A stretch of DNA of 64,000 nucleotides from DATBGZ01 sp036557785 (GTDB taxonomy: Bacteria; Actinomycetota; Actinomycetes; Mycobacteriales; Micromonosporaceae): assembly GCA_036557785.1 (NCBI GenBank), contig DATBGZ010000030.1, positions 56,777 through 120,776 of the forward strand. The letters run 5' to 3'. The notes under the pieces were generated by a model. It searched no databases. It was given only the letters and a program-made list of their open reading frames with translations, and had not been told where the DNA came from. Both the position numbers and the translations under genes were made by a program. Of this stretch, positions 52,720-61,292 are shown one piece after another (within the stretch, counting starts at the first letter, position 1; every line of letters begins with the position of its first letter).

Positions 52720-53783
52720 AGCGCCAGCGCGAGTATGACGAGGACGACGTGAGGGTCCGGCCCGGCCGCGCGTCGCGCCCGCGGACCCGCATCCGCCCTC
52801 GCCACGAGCAGGCCGACAGCGGTGTGGTGGTGGCGGTGGACCGGGGTCGCTACAGCTGCTCGGTGCGGGGCCGCATCGTGGTCGCGATGCGCGCTCGCGA
52901 GTTGGGCCGGCGCGGAGTCGTGGTCGGCGACCACGTCTGGGTGGTGGGCGACACCTCGGGCGACCAGGGGGCGCTCGCCCGGATCGTACGCATCGAGGAC
53001 CGTACGTCGGTGCTGCGGCGCACCGCCGATGACGATGACACCACTGTGGAGGGTCGTCAAGAGCGCGTGGTGGTGGCCAACGCCGACCAGTTGGTCATCG
53101 TCTGCTCGCTCGCCGATCCCCCGCCACGGACCGGCTTCATCGACCGGTGTCTCGTCGCGGCGTACGACGCCGACATCGAGCCGCTGCTCTGCCTGACCAA
53201 GGCGGATCTCGCCGGGCCCGACGAGCTGCTGCGGTACTACTCGGAGCTTGCCCTCCCCCACGTACTCTGCCGCCCGGACCGCTCGCTGGTCGATCTGCGT
53301 GCGGCGCTGCACGACCATTGGTCTGTCCTCATCGGACACTCCGGGGTCGGCAAGTCGACGCTCGTCAACCGCCTGGTGCCCGACGCCGCCCGGGCCGTGG
53401 GCGCGGTGAGCGCGATCGGAAAGGGCAGGCACACCTCCACCAGCGCTGTCGCCCTGCCGCTGCCCACGCAGGGCGGGCCGATCGGCGGCCCGGAGCAGGG
53501 CTGGATCGTGGACACACCGGGGGTCCGCAGCTTCGGCATCGCCCACGTGGACCCGGCCAACGTCCTGCACGGCTTCCCCGAACTGGTCGACGCGACCGCC
53601 AACTGCCCGCCCAACTGCGACCACCTCGGTACGGCCGTGCCGGCCGGGGAGCACCCTGGCGGTCCGGTCTCGGGCGAGTGCGGGCTGGACGCCCTGGTGC
53701 GGGCCGGCGGGGCCGACCCGAGGCGAGTGGCCTCGTTCCGACGCCTGCTGCTGTCGCGGTCGGGTGCTGCCACGCCCGAATGA
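52716..53783 (+). CDS. rsgA: Ribosome small subunit-dependent GTPase RsgA
   Basis: A circularly permuted GTPase that matures the 30S subunit. The OB-fold domain comes first, then TKAD (G4), GHSGVGKSTLVNRL (G1) and DTPGVRSFG (G3). A C-terminal zinc site follows (CPPNCDH ... H ... C). The conserved actinobacterial N-terminus REYDEDDVRVRPGR begins upstream of the first GTG (52749). The only upstream in-frame candidate is CTG 52716, which overlaps the aroA stop (CTGA). I therefore place the start there, giving 355 residues; from GTG 52749 it is 344. Confidence 0.9.
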   Translation: MKRQREYDEDDVRVRPGRASRPRTRIRPRHEQADSGVVVAVDRGRYSCSVRGRIVVAMRARELGRRGVVVGDHVWVVGDTSGDQGALARIVRIEDRTSVLRRTADDDDTTVEGRQERVVVANADQLVIVCSLADPPPRTGFIDRCLVAAYDADIEPLLCLTKADLAGPDELLRYYSELALPHVLCRPDRSLVDLRAALHDHWSVLIGHSGVGKSTLVNRLVPDAARAVGAVSAIGKGRHTSTSAVALPLPTQGGPIGGPEQGWIVDTPGVRSFGIAHVDPANVLHGFPELVDATANCPPNCDHLGTAVPAGEHPGGPVSGECGLDALVRAGGADPRRVASFRRLLLSRSGAATPE

Positions 53784-53795
53784 GCCGCGCGGTCG

Positions 53796-55070
53796 CTACG
53801 CCTCGGCGGCGAGGGGCTCGACCGCCGTATCGGTCGGTGTGGGGTGCAGTTCGGCAACGGTACGGACCCGACCCAGGGGCGAGAACCGGAAGACGGCCAC
53901 CACGGGCAGCACCGAGACCATCATGATCAGCAGTGCCCATCGGGGCGGGAGCCAGGTCGCCAGAGCGCCGGCGAGCAGCGCGCCGACCGGGATGGCGCCC
54001 CGGGTGAAGGTGCGGGTCGAGGCACTGACCCGGCCGAGCAGGTGTGCCGGGACCGTGGACTGCAGCGCCGTCAGCACGCAGACGTTGAACACCCCGATGC
54101 TCGCCGAGAGCAGCAGGGAACCGACGACGAACCAGGCCAGTCCGAAGCCGGGGCGCGTCCAGGGCAGCAGCAGACCGCCGGCCGCCAACACCGCGGTCGC
54201 CAGAACGAGGGCGCGGGCGTCACCGACCATACGAGCGATCCGTGCGGCGAGAACGGAGCCGACCAGCCCGCCGACCGATCCGACCGCGAAGAGCACCCCG
54301 ATCAGACCGGCGGGCAGGTGCAGTTGCCGGGCCAGGAAGAGGATCACCACGGTGTCGTATCCGCCGAGCACCATGTTGCACAAGCAGAGCCCGATCGCGA
54401 GCGTGCGCGGCAAGGGCGTACGGAAGACGTAGCGCACGCCCTCGCGCACCTCGGTGAGCAGTCGGGGACGTTGTGCCGGCCGGAGCACCGGGGTCTCCTG
54501 GGTACGCATCGCGCCGACCGAGCCCGCGGAGACGACAAAGCTCACGGCGTCGACCAGGAGCGCCGCCGGTGCGCCGATCACCTGGACGAGCATGCCGGCC
54601 AGGCCGGCCCCGGTGATGTTCGAGACGGCGGTGCTCGCCTGCATCGCGCCGTTGCCGTCGGCCAACCGCTCGCGGGGCAGCACATCCGGCAGGAATGCGG
54701 TGTCCGCGATCGTGAACAACACCGTGCCGACGCCGACCAACAGCGACACGACGATGAGCTGCGCCACGGTGAGCATCCCCAACCACCAGGCCACGGGGAT
54801 CGAGGCCATGAGCACGGCGCGGGCCGCGTCGCTGGCGATCATCACGTGTCGCCGGCGGGACCGGTCCACCCACACGCCCGCGGGCAGCGCGATGACCAGC
54901 CAGGCGAAGGACGCGGCCGCGGAGATCAGGCCGACCTGGAACGCGGTGGCGTGCAGGGCGAGCACCGCGACCAGGGGCAGCGCGACGAACGTGACGGCGT
55001 TGCCCAGGTCGCTGACGGTCAGGCCGGCCCAGAGCAGCACGAAGTCGCGGTGCCGGAAGACCCCCGTCAC
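53796..55070 (-). CDS. MFS transporter (EntS/MFS_3-like, 12 helices)
   Basis: A 424-residue transporter opening with VFRHRDFVLLWAGLTVSDLGNAV and carrying GVWVDRSRRRHVMIASDAARA, the motif A of the MFS_3 (enterobactin exporter-like, macrolide efflux-like) family. Twelve helices can be drawn. The start overlaps the stop of the HTH/DUF2087 gene by four bases. Substrate unknown; drug or metabolite efflux is likely. Confidence 0.9.
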   Translation of the reverse strand: MTGVFRHRDFVLLWAGLTVSDLGNAVTFVALPLVAVLALHATAFQVGLISAAASFAWLVIALPAGVWVDRSRRRHVMIASDAARAVLMASIPVAWWLGMLTVAQLIVVSLLVGVGTVLFTIADTAFLPDVLPRERLADGNGAMQASTAVSNITGAGLAGMLVQVIGAPAALLVDAVSFVVSAGSVGAMRTQETPVLRPAQRPRLLTEVREGVRYVFRTPLPRTLAIGLCLCNMVLGGYDTVVILFLARQLHLPAGLIGVLFAVGSVGGLVGSVLAARIARMVGDARALVLATAVLAAGGLLLPWTRPGFGLAWFVVGSLLLSASIGVFNVCVLTALQSTVPAHLLGRVSASTRTFTRGAIPVGALLAGALATWLPPRWALLIMMVSVLPVVAVFRFSPLGRVRTVAELHPTPTDTAVEPLAAEA

Positions 55071-55615
55071 GGCTGCAGCTCGACGAGTCCGCCGCTGCGC
55101 CAGTAGACACTGGTCTCGCGTGCGAGCAGCCCCTCATCGACGAGGTACCGGCGCAGCGCCGCGTGGTCCGGATGCCACGCGTGGAGGATCGCGTTGACCT
55201 CGCGCTCGGGGTACTTCACGCCGGGCTCGAAGCCGGTGACGATGTGCTCGAGCACGACGCGCCGCTTGCTCCACGCGGCCGGGATCGCGACGAGCCTGCC
55301 ATCGACAAGGAACGCCTTGAGCACGGCCGCCCGGGCGCGGTCCGGGTCGAGCGGCTCGTCGGCCCCCGCCGACCCCCGGGCCTGCGCGGCCGAACGGGCC
55401 GCGTCGGTGAACGCGTCGAGGTGTGCCGTCAGCGGGGACGTCGGCGAGACCAGGCCCCCATCGGCGAGCCGACGCAGCGCCTCGTGCACCTCGCGCAGCG
55501 ACAGACCTGTACGGTCAGCAACGTCAGCGGGCGTGGTCGCATCCAGGACAACTGCGGCGAATACTCGCATACGGCGCGGCTCGGCAAGCAGGCCGGCGAG
55601 AATCTCCGGGGGCAT
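55067..55615 (-). CDS. DUF2087 domain-containing HTH regulator
   Basis: A 182-residue protein. The N-terminal part (ILAGLLAEPRRMRVFAAVVL, DVADRTGLSLREVHEALRRLADGGLV) is an ArsR-like winged helix. The C-terminal part (FLVDGRLVAIPAAWSKRRVVLEHIVTGFEPG, YPEREVNAIL, DHAALRRYLVDEGLL) is the DUF2087 domain. It is translationally coupled to the MFS gene, which it probably regulates. ATG 55615. Confidence 0.88.
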   Translation of the reverse strand: MPPEILAGLLAEPRRMRVFAAVVLDATTPADVADRTGLSLREVHEALRRLADGGLVSPTSPLTAHLDAFTDAARSAAQARGSAGADEPLDPDRARAAVLKAFLVDGRLVAIPAAWSKRRVVLEHIVTGFEPGVKYPEREVNAILHAWHPDHAALRRYLVDEGLLARETSVYWRSGGLVELQP

Positions 55616-55666
55616 GACAGGCAACGTAGCTCGTAACTTTGCGTGCAGTCCTATAGGTTTCCGCAC

Positions 55667-56461
55667 GTGACCCGCTACGCCGACGACCTCGCGCTGGCGC
55701 ACGTCCTGGCCGACACGGCCGACGCCATCGCGATGGCCCGGTTCAAGGCGCAGGATCTGAAGGTCACCGACAAACCCGACTCGACACCGGTCACCGACGC
55801 GGACACGGCCGTGGAGAAGGCGCTGCGCGCCACCCTCTCGCGCACCCGACCGCGGGATGCGGTGCTGGGCGAGGAGTACGGCTCAACGCTCGCCGCGGCC
55901 GGCCCGAGCCAGCGACAGTGGGTGATCGACCCGATCGACGGAACGAAGAACTTCCTGCGCGGCGTCCCGATCTGGGCGACGCTCATCGCGCTCATGGACG
56001 GCGACGAGCCGGTGGTCGGGCTGGTCTCCGCGCCCGCGCTCAACCGCCGCTGGTGGGCGGCGAAGAGTCTCGGCGCCTACGCCGGGCGCCATCAGGCCGC
56101 GGCGAGCCCGATCCGGGTCTCGGGGGTGGGCCGGCTCGCGGACGCGTCGTTCTGCTACTCATCGCTGATCGGCTGGGAGGAGGCGGGGAGGCTGGAGGCG
56201 ATGCTCGAGATCACCCGCAAGGTCTGGCGCAGCCGGGCGTACGGCGACTTCTACGGGCACATGCTCGTGGCCGAGGGCGCGGTGGACATCATGGTCGAGC
56301 CCGAGCTGTCGCTGTGGGACATCGCGGCCCTCGTGCCGATCGTCACGGAGGCGGGCGGCACCTTCACCGACCTGTCCGGCCGACCGGGCCTGGGCGGCGG
56401 CAGCGCGGTGGCGACGAACGGCAAGCTGCACGCGGAGATCATCGATCGGCTGAGTGCCTGA
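55667..56461 (+). CDS. hisN: Histidinol-phosphatase, inositol monophosphatase family
   Basis: A 264-residue Mg-dependent phosphatase. Metal ligands are in GEEYG (Glu of motif 1), WVIDPIDGTKNFLRG (motif 2, DPIDGTxNF) and ELSLWDIAALVPIVTEAGG (the WDxAA motif). The opening RYADDLALAHVLADTADAIAMARF and the gene neighbourhood match actinobacterial HisN, the histidine-biosynthesis phosphatase. GTG 55667 lies nine bases after TATAGG (55652-55657) with no ribosome-binding site, so the transcript is probably leaderless. Confidence 0.93.
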   Translation: MTRYADDLALAHVLADTADAIAMARFKAQDLKVTDKPDSTPVTDADTAVEKALRATLSRTRPRDAVLGEEYGSTLAAAGPSQRQWVIDPIDGTKNFLRGVPIWATLIALMDGDEPVVGLVSAPALNRRWWAAKSLGAYAGRHQAAASPIRVSGVGRLADASFCYSSLIGWEEAGRLEAMLEITRKVWRSRAYGDFYGHMLVAEGAVDIMVEPELSLWDIAALVPIVTEAGGTFTDLSGRPGLGGGSAVATNGKLHAEIIDRLSA

Positions 56462-56517
56462 ATGATCTTATTCGGGTCGAGCGCGCGCTCGGGACTGTTT
56501 GCCTCTAGGATCGCGTG

Positions 56518-57546
56518 ATGTCCGCGGGCTGGCTGTTCCTCGCCGCGATGATCGGGGCGTACGGGCTGGCGAACATGCTGCAGTCCGTCGCCGCGGCACG
56601 GACCGCGGCCCACGAGACGCTCGACCCGAAACTGCTCGTCCGGCTCGCCCGGCAGGGCGTCTATCTGTTCGGCATCCTCTGCCAGGTCCTGGGGTTCGTG
56701 CTCGCCTTCGCGGCGCGCCGGGACCTGCCGCTCTTCCTGGTCCAGTCCTCGGTGGCCGCCGGGCTCGGGGTTACCGCGATCCTCGGCGTGCTGGTACTGA
56801 AGTGGCGGCTGCCACCATCGGAGATCCTGCTGCTCGGGGGGCTCGTGGTCGGCCTCGCCGGGCTCGTGCTGTCGGCCGAGCCACACCCCTCCCGGATGAT
56901 CGGCATGGCCGGCATCCTCGGCCTCATCGCGGCGTTGGGCGCCATCGCGGTGGGCGGGCTCTTCGCGGCGCGCCTGCGGGGCGTCAAGGGATCGGTGGCG
57001 CTCGGAGCGCTCGCCGGCATCGCGTTCGGCGCTGGGGCGGTCGCGTCCCGGCCGCTGGCAAGCTTCGGTACGGGCCACGCGATCCTCACCAGCCCACTGC
57101 TGTATCTGCTGATCGCGCACTCGTTGGTCGGGCAGCTCCTGCTCGGCCTGGCGATGCAGCGTGGCTCGACGACCGCGGCGGTCGCGGCGATGGACGCGGC
57201 GGCCGCGGTTCCCGCCGCGATCACCGGCCTGCTCTTCCTCGGCGACCGGATCGCGCCCGGCCGGGAGTGGTTCGCCGCCGCTGGCTTCGTGGTCACCCTG
57301 GCTGCCGTGATCGGGCTGACCTTCTATGCCGAACCCCAGCACCAGCATCAGCACGTCACCGTCCGGGCGGCAGCGGTCACCAGCGCCGCAGCCGTCGCCG
57401 CACGCGCACGCACCGCCGTACGCGTGGGCGTGAGTACGGCCGGCGGTGCGCGCGCGAAGTCCAGCCGTACGATTCGGGCGAGCCATGCACGGGCACGGAT
57501 GCGCCGCGCGCGACACGCCACCCGCAGCGCCGTTCGCTGGCCCTAG
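56518..57546 (+). CDS. DMT/EamA-like integral membrane protein with basic C-terminal tail
   Basis: A 342-residue protein with nine or ten helices. The two-repeat pattern suits the drug/metabolite transporter superfamily. The last 60 or so residues are cytosolic, Ala/Arg-rich and highly basic after a His/Gln-rich AEPQHQHQHVTV junction. TAGGAT (56506-56511) lies six bases before ATG 56518 with no ribosome-binding site, suggesting a leaderless transcript. Its stop shares the four bases CTAG with the stop of the convergent asd gene. The substrate is unknown. Confidence 0.78.
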   Translation: MSAGWLFLAAMIGAYGLANMLQSVAAARTAAHETLDPKLLVRLARQGVYLFGILCQVLGFVLAFAARRDLPLFLVQSSVAAGLGVTAILGVLVLKWRLPPSEILLLGGLVVGLAGLVLSAEPHPSRMIGMAGILGLIAALGAIAVGGLFAARLRGVKGSVALGALAGIAFGAGAVASRPLASFGTGHAILTSPLLYLLIAHSLVGQLLLGLAMQRGSTTAAVAAMDAAAAVPAAITGLLFLGDRIAPGREWFAAAGFVVTLAAVIGLTFYAEPQHQHQHVTVRAAAVTSAAAVAARARTAVRVGVSTAGGARAKSSRTIRASHARARMRRARHATRSAVRWP

Positions 57547-58604
57547 CCCTCGCGCTCACTCCCCCCGCTCGCGGCCAGCGCCGGAGACTCGGCGGCTACC
57601 AGCTCCGCGAGCTGCACGGCGTTGAGCGCGGCGCCCTTGCGCAGGTTGTCGCTGGAGCAGAAGAACGCCAGGCCGTGCTCGACCGTCTCGTCCCGACGGA
57701 TCCGGCCCACGTACGTCGGGTCACGGCCGACCGCGAGCAGGGGGGTCGGGACGTCCTCGAGCACGACACCGGGCGCCTGCGCGAGCAGCTCCTTCGCCCG
57801 CCCGGGGCTCAGCTCGCGGGCGAAGCGCGCGTGCACCTGCAGCGAGTGGCCGGTGAAGACCGGCACCCGCACGCACGTCCCCGACACGCGCAGGTCCGGG
57901 ATTTCGAGGATCTTGCGACTTTCGTTGCGAAGCTTCTGCTCCTCGTCGGTCTCCTCCGAGCCATCGTCCACAAGAGAGCCCGCGAGCGGCAGGACGTTGA
58001 AGGCGATGGTCCGGGCGAAGACGCTGGCCGCCGGAATCCGTACGGTCTGCGCCCCATGGGTCAGGTCGCGCACCTGCCCCTGCGCGCCGGCGAGCTGACC
58101 GTCCAGTTCGGAGACTCCGGCCAGGCCGGCACCCGAGACCGCCTGGTAGGTCGCGGCGACGAGGCCGACGAGCCCGGCCTCGCGGTGCAGCGGCGCGAGC
58201 ACCGGCATGGCGGCCATCGTGGTGCAGTTCGGGTTCGCGATGATCCCCTTGGGCCGCTCGCGCAGGGCGTGCGGGTTCACCTCGGCGACCACGAGGGGCA
58301 CCTGCGGATCCATCCGCCACGCCGACGAGTTGTCGATGACCACGGCACCCTGCTCGGCGACCCGCGGGGCCAACTGTCGCGACGCGGTCTTCCCGGCGGA
58401 GAAGAGCACGATGTCCAAGCCGGAGTAGTCCGCGCTCAGCGCGTCCTCGACCTCGAGGTCACCGCCGCCCCATGGCAGTCGCCGGCCCGCTGACCGGGCC
58501 GAGGCGAAGAGCCGCAGCGCTGACACGGGAAGCTTGCGCTGCGCGAGAACGCTGCGCATCACGCCGCCGACCTGCCCGGTTGCCCCGACAATCCCGATCC
58601 GCAT
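57543..58604 (-). CDS. asd: Aspartate-semialdehyde dehydrogenase
   Basis: A 353-residue enzyme of the aspartate family pathway (lysine, threonine, methionine, diaminopimelate). The Rossmann motif is VGATGQVGGVMRSVL; IIANPNCTTMAAM contains the catalytic Cys; TYQAVSGAGLAG and the FTGHSLQVHARF block hold the active-site Gln and His. The length is typical. Start ATG 58604. No ask gene is adjacent in the window. Confidence 0.96.
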   Translation of the reverse strand: MRIGIVGATGQVGGVMRSVLAQRKLPVSALRLFASARSAGRRLPWGGGDLEVEDALSADYSGLDIVLFSAGKTASRQLAPRVAEQGAVVIDNSSAWRMDPQVPLVVAEVNPHALRERPKGIIANPNCTTMAAMPVLAPLHREAGLVGLVAATYQAVSGAGLAGVSELDGQLAGAQGQVRDLTHGAQTVRIPAASVFARTIAFNVLPLAGSLVDDGSEETDEEQKLRNESRKILEIPDLRVSGTCVRVPVFTGHSLQVHARFARELSPGRAKELLAQAPGVVLEDVPTPLLAVGRDPTYVGRIRRDETVEHGLAFFCSSDNLRKGAALNAVQLAELVAAESPALAASGGSEREG

Positions 58605-58722
58605 GCCTTCGCAGCCTACTGTCCGCGCCGCCTCCCACGAACCGATATCCGACGCCCGGCGCAGCCAGGGTCAAACCCGGCGCCACACCCCCGCTGCCGG
58701 GGCACACAGGCACCGTGGGTAC

Positions 58723-58782
58723 GGCAGATCTGCAACACCATGGGCGGCAGATCTGCAACGGATCATTCGGCAGATCCGCAAC
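58723..58782. repeat. Three 14-bp GGCAGATCYGCAAC repeats with exact 23-bp period (iteron/operator array)
   Basis: Copies at 58723-58736, 58746-58759 and 58769-58782. The first two contain the 10-base palindrome GCAGATCTGC; the third has one change. The array ends five bases before TAGACT (58788-58793), the likely -10 element of the downstream AAA ATPase gene, so it overlaps its promoter. Confidence 0.85.
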
Positions 58783-58799
58783 GGGAATAGACTAAGGTC

Positions 58800-60050
58800 G
58801 TGAGGCACGCTGGAGCTTACCTGCCGCGGCGCGCAGCCGACCTTGTCTTCGAGGCGTTGACTGACACGAGGGTCGTCGTCGTCAATGGGGCGAGACAGGT
58901 CGGCAAGAGCACGCTGGCAGAAGTCGTGGTGAGGCGCTTGCCCGGCGCCGTGGCGCGATTCCTGGACGACCCCAACACGCGCGTTGCGGCTGCCGACGAC
59001 CCGGTCGGCTTCATACGCCATGAGGGACTGATGCTTATTGATGAAGTCCAGCGGGTTCCCGACCTATGGCTTGCCATCAAGAACTTGGTGGACCGCGAAC
59101 CTCGGCCGGGCCGTTTCCTTCTCACCGGCTCGGCCCGGCTTCTCAGCCTGAGAAGCCTGCCTGACACCCTCCCCGGACGATCCGAGACCATCGATTTGTG
59201 GCCGTTCTCGCAGGGCGAGGTGGACGACGCACCGGACGGGTTCGTTGACGCGGCATTCGCCATCGGTGCCGACCTGCGGTCCGAACCGACCGACATGCGG
59301 CGCAACGACTACGTCGCGCGGCTCACCCGAGGTGGCTTTCCAGAGGCCGTACATCGCGAAACGCCACGTCGACGCCAGCGATTCTTCACGTCCTATGTGG
59401 ACGGCATCATCACCCGAGACGTGCAACAAGTAGCGCACATCGAACGAATCCCCGATATGCGAAGGTTGATCGCGCTCCTCGCGGCTTCCAGCGGCAACCT
59501 CGTGAACTTCACCAGGCTCGGGACAGACATGGTTATGAACGCGAATACGGTACGCAACTACGTGGAGATCCTGGAGACGATCTTCCTGGTCCGACTGATC
59601 CCCGCTTGGTCGTCCGGCGCAACCGCTCGCGCGGTTGGCGCCGCGAAGGTCGTCTTCGTCGACTCAGGTCTCGCGCACAATGCCGCCGCCGGCGCAGTGT
59701 CCAAACCTCCGATCGGAGGGCTGCTGGAGGGCTTTGTCATCAGCGAGATCGCTCGCCAACTCACGTGGGCGAGCACGACGGTTCGGCTATTCCACTACCG
59801 CGACCGCGATCAGAACGAGGTCGACGTCCTGCTCGAAGACAACGCGGGCACCGTGGTTGGCGTTGAGGTGAAGGCAGCCGAGACTGTGAGGTCCCAGGAC
59901 TTCCAAGGCCTGCGGCTGCTCCAGCGCCGGCTCGGAGAACGGTTCCGCGCTGGATTCGTACTCTACTGCGGAACGGAGTCGCTCGGCTTCGGCGATCGGT
60001 TGGCGTGCCTGCCGATCTCAGCACTGTGGACGACGACGCCGCCTCGCTAA
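58800..60050 (+). CDS. AAA_14/DUF4143 ATPase
   Basis: A 416-residue protein of the AAA_14-DUF4143 family. Walker A is NGARQVGKSTL near residue 30 and Walker B is LMLIDEVQ. GSARLLSLRSL is the sensor region, and LTRGGFPEAV precedes the DUF4143 domain. The end has the nuclease-like block FHYRDRDQNEVDVLLED then VVGVEVKAA (D/E-x-K type). These proteins are common, often mobile, and of unknown role; some are proposed defence or toxin-antitoxin components. GTG 58800 lies at the expected transcription start, so the mRNA is probably leaderless. Base composition looks less GC-biased than the neighbours. Confidence 0.9.
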   Translation: MRHAGAYLPRRAADLVFEALTDTRVVVVNGARQVGKSTLAEVVVRRLPGAVARFLDDPNTRVAAADDPVGFIRHEGLMLIDEVQRVPDLWLAIKNLVDREPRPGRFLLTGSARLLSLRSLPDTLPGRSETIDLWPFSQGEVDDAPDGFVDAAFAIGADLRSEPTDMRRNDYVARLTRGGFPEAVHRETPRRRQRFFTSYVDGIITRDVQQVAHIERIPDMRRLIALLAASSGNLVNFTRLGTDMVMNANTVRNYVEILETIFLVRLIPAWSSGATARAVGAAKVVFVDSGLAHNAAAGAVSKPPIGGLLEGFVISEIARQLTWASTTVRLFHYRDRDQNEVDVLLEDNAGTVVGVEVKAAETVRSQDFQGLRLLQRRLGERFRAGFVLYCGTESLGFGDRLACLPISALWTTTPPR

Positions 60051-60267
60051 CGACGGTGGCTACGGCGGACGCGGGCGGAACCAGACGCCGTTCGAGTTCC
60101 GGGACGCGTAGCTCATGCAGGGGGTCACGGTTGGCCGCGACGAGGGCCGGAGCGATGGCGCCGAGCATGGCTGCCTGCACCGAGACCCGTGGCGCCCGGA
60201 TCAGTTGCGGCATCTGGACACGCGTCGGTGAGGACAATTCCAGCACCCCCCGGGCGGCACATGTGCC
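60051..60267. other. Short intergenic region between the AAA ATPase and sirtuin genes
   Basis: About 217 bases between convergent genes. On the minus strand a frame starting at 60246 opens with MLELSSPTRVQMPQLIRAPR and runs on into the ATPase gene. Its first 70 or so residues faintly resemble the opening of a GNAT acetyltransferase, so it could be a gene remnant cut by arrival of the ATPase gene. Evidence is weak. Confidence 0.3.
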
Positions 60268-61230
60268 TCACTCGCCGAGAGTGGTAGCACCACCGCTTGA
60301 CGGTGTATACGACTTTCGCACAATATGCCGATCAGCCGATCCCCGCAACGGCGTGGGCAGCGTGTGCCTGTGCCCACCCAAGGCAGCCGCGACGTGGGCC
60401 AGGGTCGGGCCGAGGGGGGCGTCGAGCCGCACGGTCGCGTACTCGTCGCCACGGGTCGGACCCTGGTTGACGATCGCGACGGGGACGCCGACCTTCGCTG
60501 CCCGCAGCACGAACCGCCGGCCGGACATCACCGACAGGGACGAGCCCAGCACCACCAGTGCCCGCGCCGACTCCACGAGCGCGAAGCAAGCCTGGACCCG
60601 TTCCCGCGGCACGTTCTCGCCGAAGAAGACCACGTCGGGCTTGAGCACGCCACCGCACCCGGTGCAGTCGACCGTACGGAAGCTGTCCACCGCGTCGCCG
60701 GAGAGGGCCGCATCGCCGTCGGGGTTCACGCCGCGCGCGTACGCCGCGAACGACGGGTTCGCCTCGCTCAACCGGGCATCGAGGTCCGTACGGGCCGACG
60801 TTTGTCCACAGTGGAGACACACGACGCGGTCCAGCCCGCCATGCAGTTCGACCACGGCACGCGCGCCCGCCGCCTGATGCAGCCCATCGACGTTCTGTGT
60901 GACGATGCCGGCGAGCAACCCGTGCGCCTCGAAGGCCGCCACCGACCGGTGCCCGTCGTTGGGCCGGGCCGAGGCCATGAGGCGCCAGCCGACGAAGCTG
61001 CGGGCCCAGTACCGCCGGCGGGCACGGGGATCGGCGAGGAACGCCTGGTACGTCATCGGGGTGGCACGACGGGCGCGACCCGTCTCACCGCGGTAGTCGG
61101 GGATGCCGGACTCGGTCGAGATGCCCGCGCCGCTGAGCACCACCGCGCCGCCACGCCCCAGCATGTCGACGAGTGCCGCCATCGGCTCGCCGGTCTGGCT
61201 GGGTGGTCGCGCCCCGATCACGCTCTCCAT
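60268..61230 (-). CDS. Sir2 family NAD-dependent protein deacylase
   Basis: A 320-residue sirtuin. NAD-binding blocks are VLSGAGISTESGIPDYRG and TQNVDGLHQAAG, the catalytic His is in VVELHGGLDRVVC, and the zinc site is CLHCGQ ... CTGCGG. It removes acyl groups from lysines with NAD. ATG 61230 has GGCGAGG upstream (ATG 61260 possible). It is divergent from the MFS gene. Confidence 0.94.
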   Translation of the reverse strand: MESVIGARPPSQTGEPMAALVDMLGRGGAVVLSGAGISTESGIPDYRGETGRARRATPMTYQAFLADPRARRRYWARSFVGWRLMASARPNDGHRSVAAFEAHGLLAGIVTQNVDGLHQAAGARAVVELHGGLDRVVCLHCGQTSARTDLDARLSEANPSFAAYARGVNPDGDAALSGDAVDSFRTVDCTGCGGVLKPDVVFFGENVPRERVQACFALVESARALVVLGSSLSVMSGRRFVLRAAKVGVPVAIVNQGPTRGDEYATVRLDAPLGPTLAHVAAALGGHRHTLPTPLRGSADRHIVRKSYTPSSGGATTLGE

Positions 61231-61292
61231 CGTGGCATCCTCGCCTGTGACGAAGCCCATCTCGTGGGACGGCCGGGAATTCGTGGGCCGCA

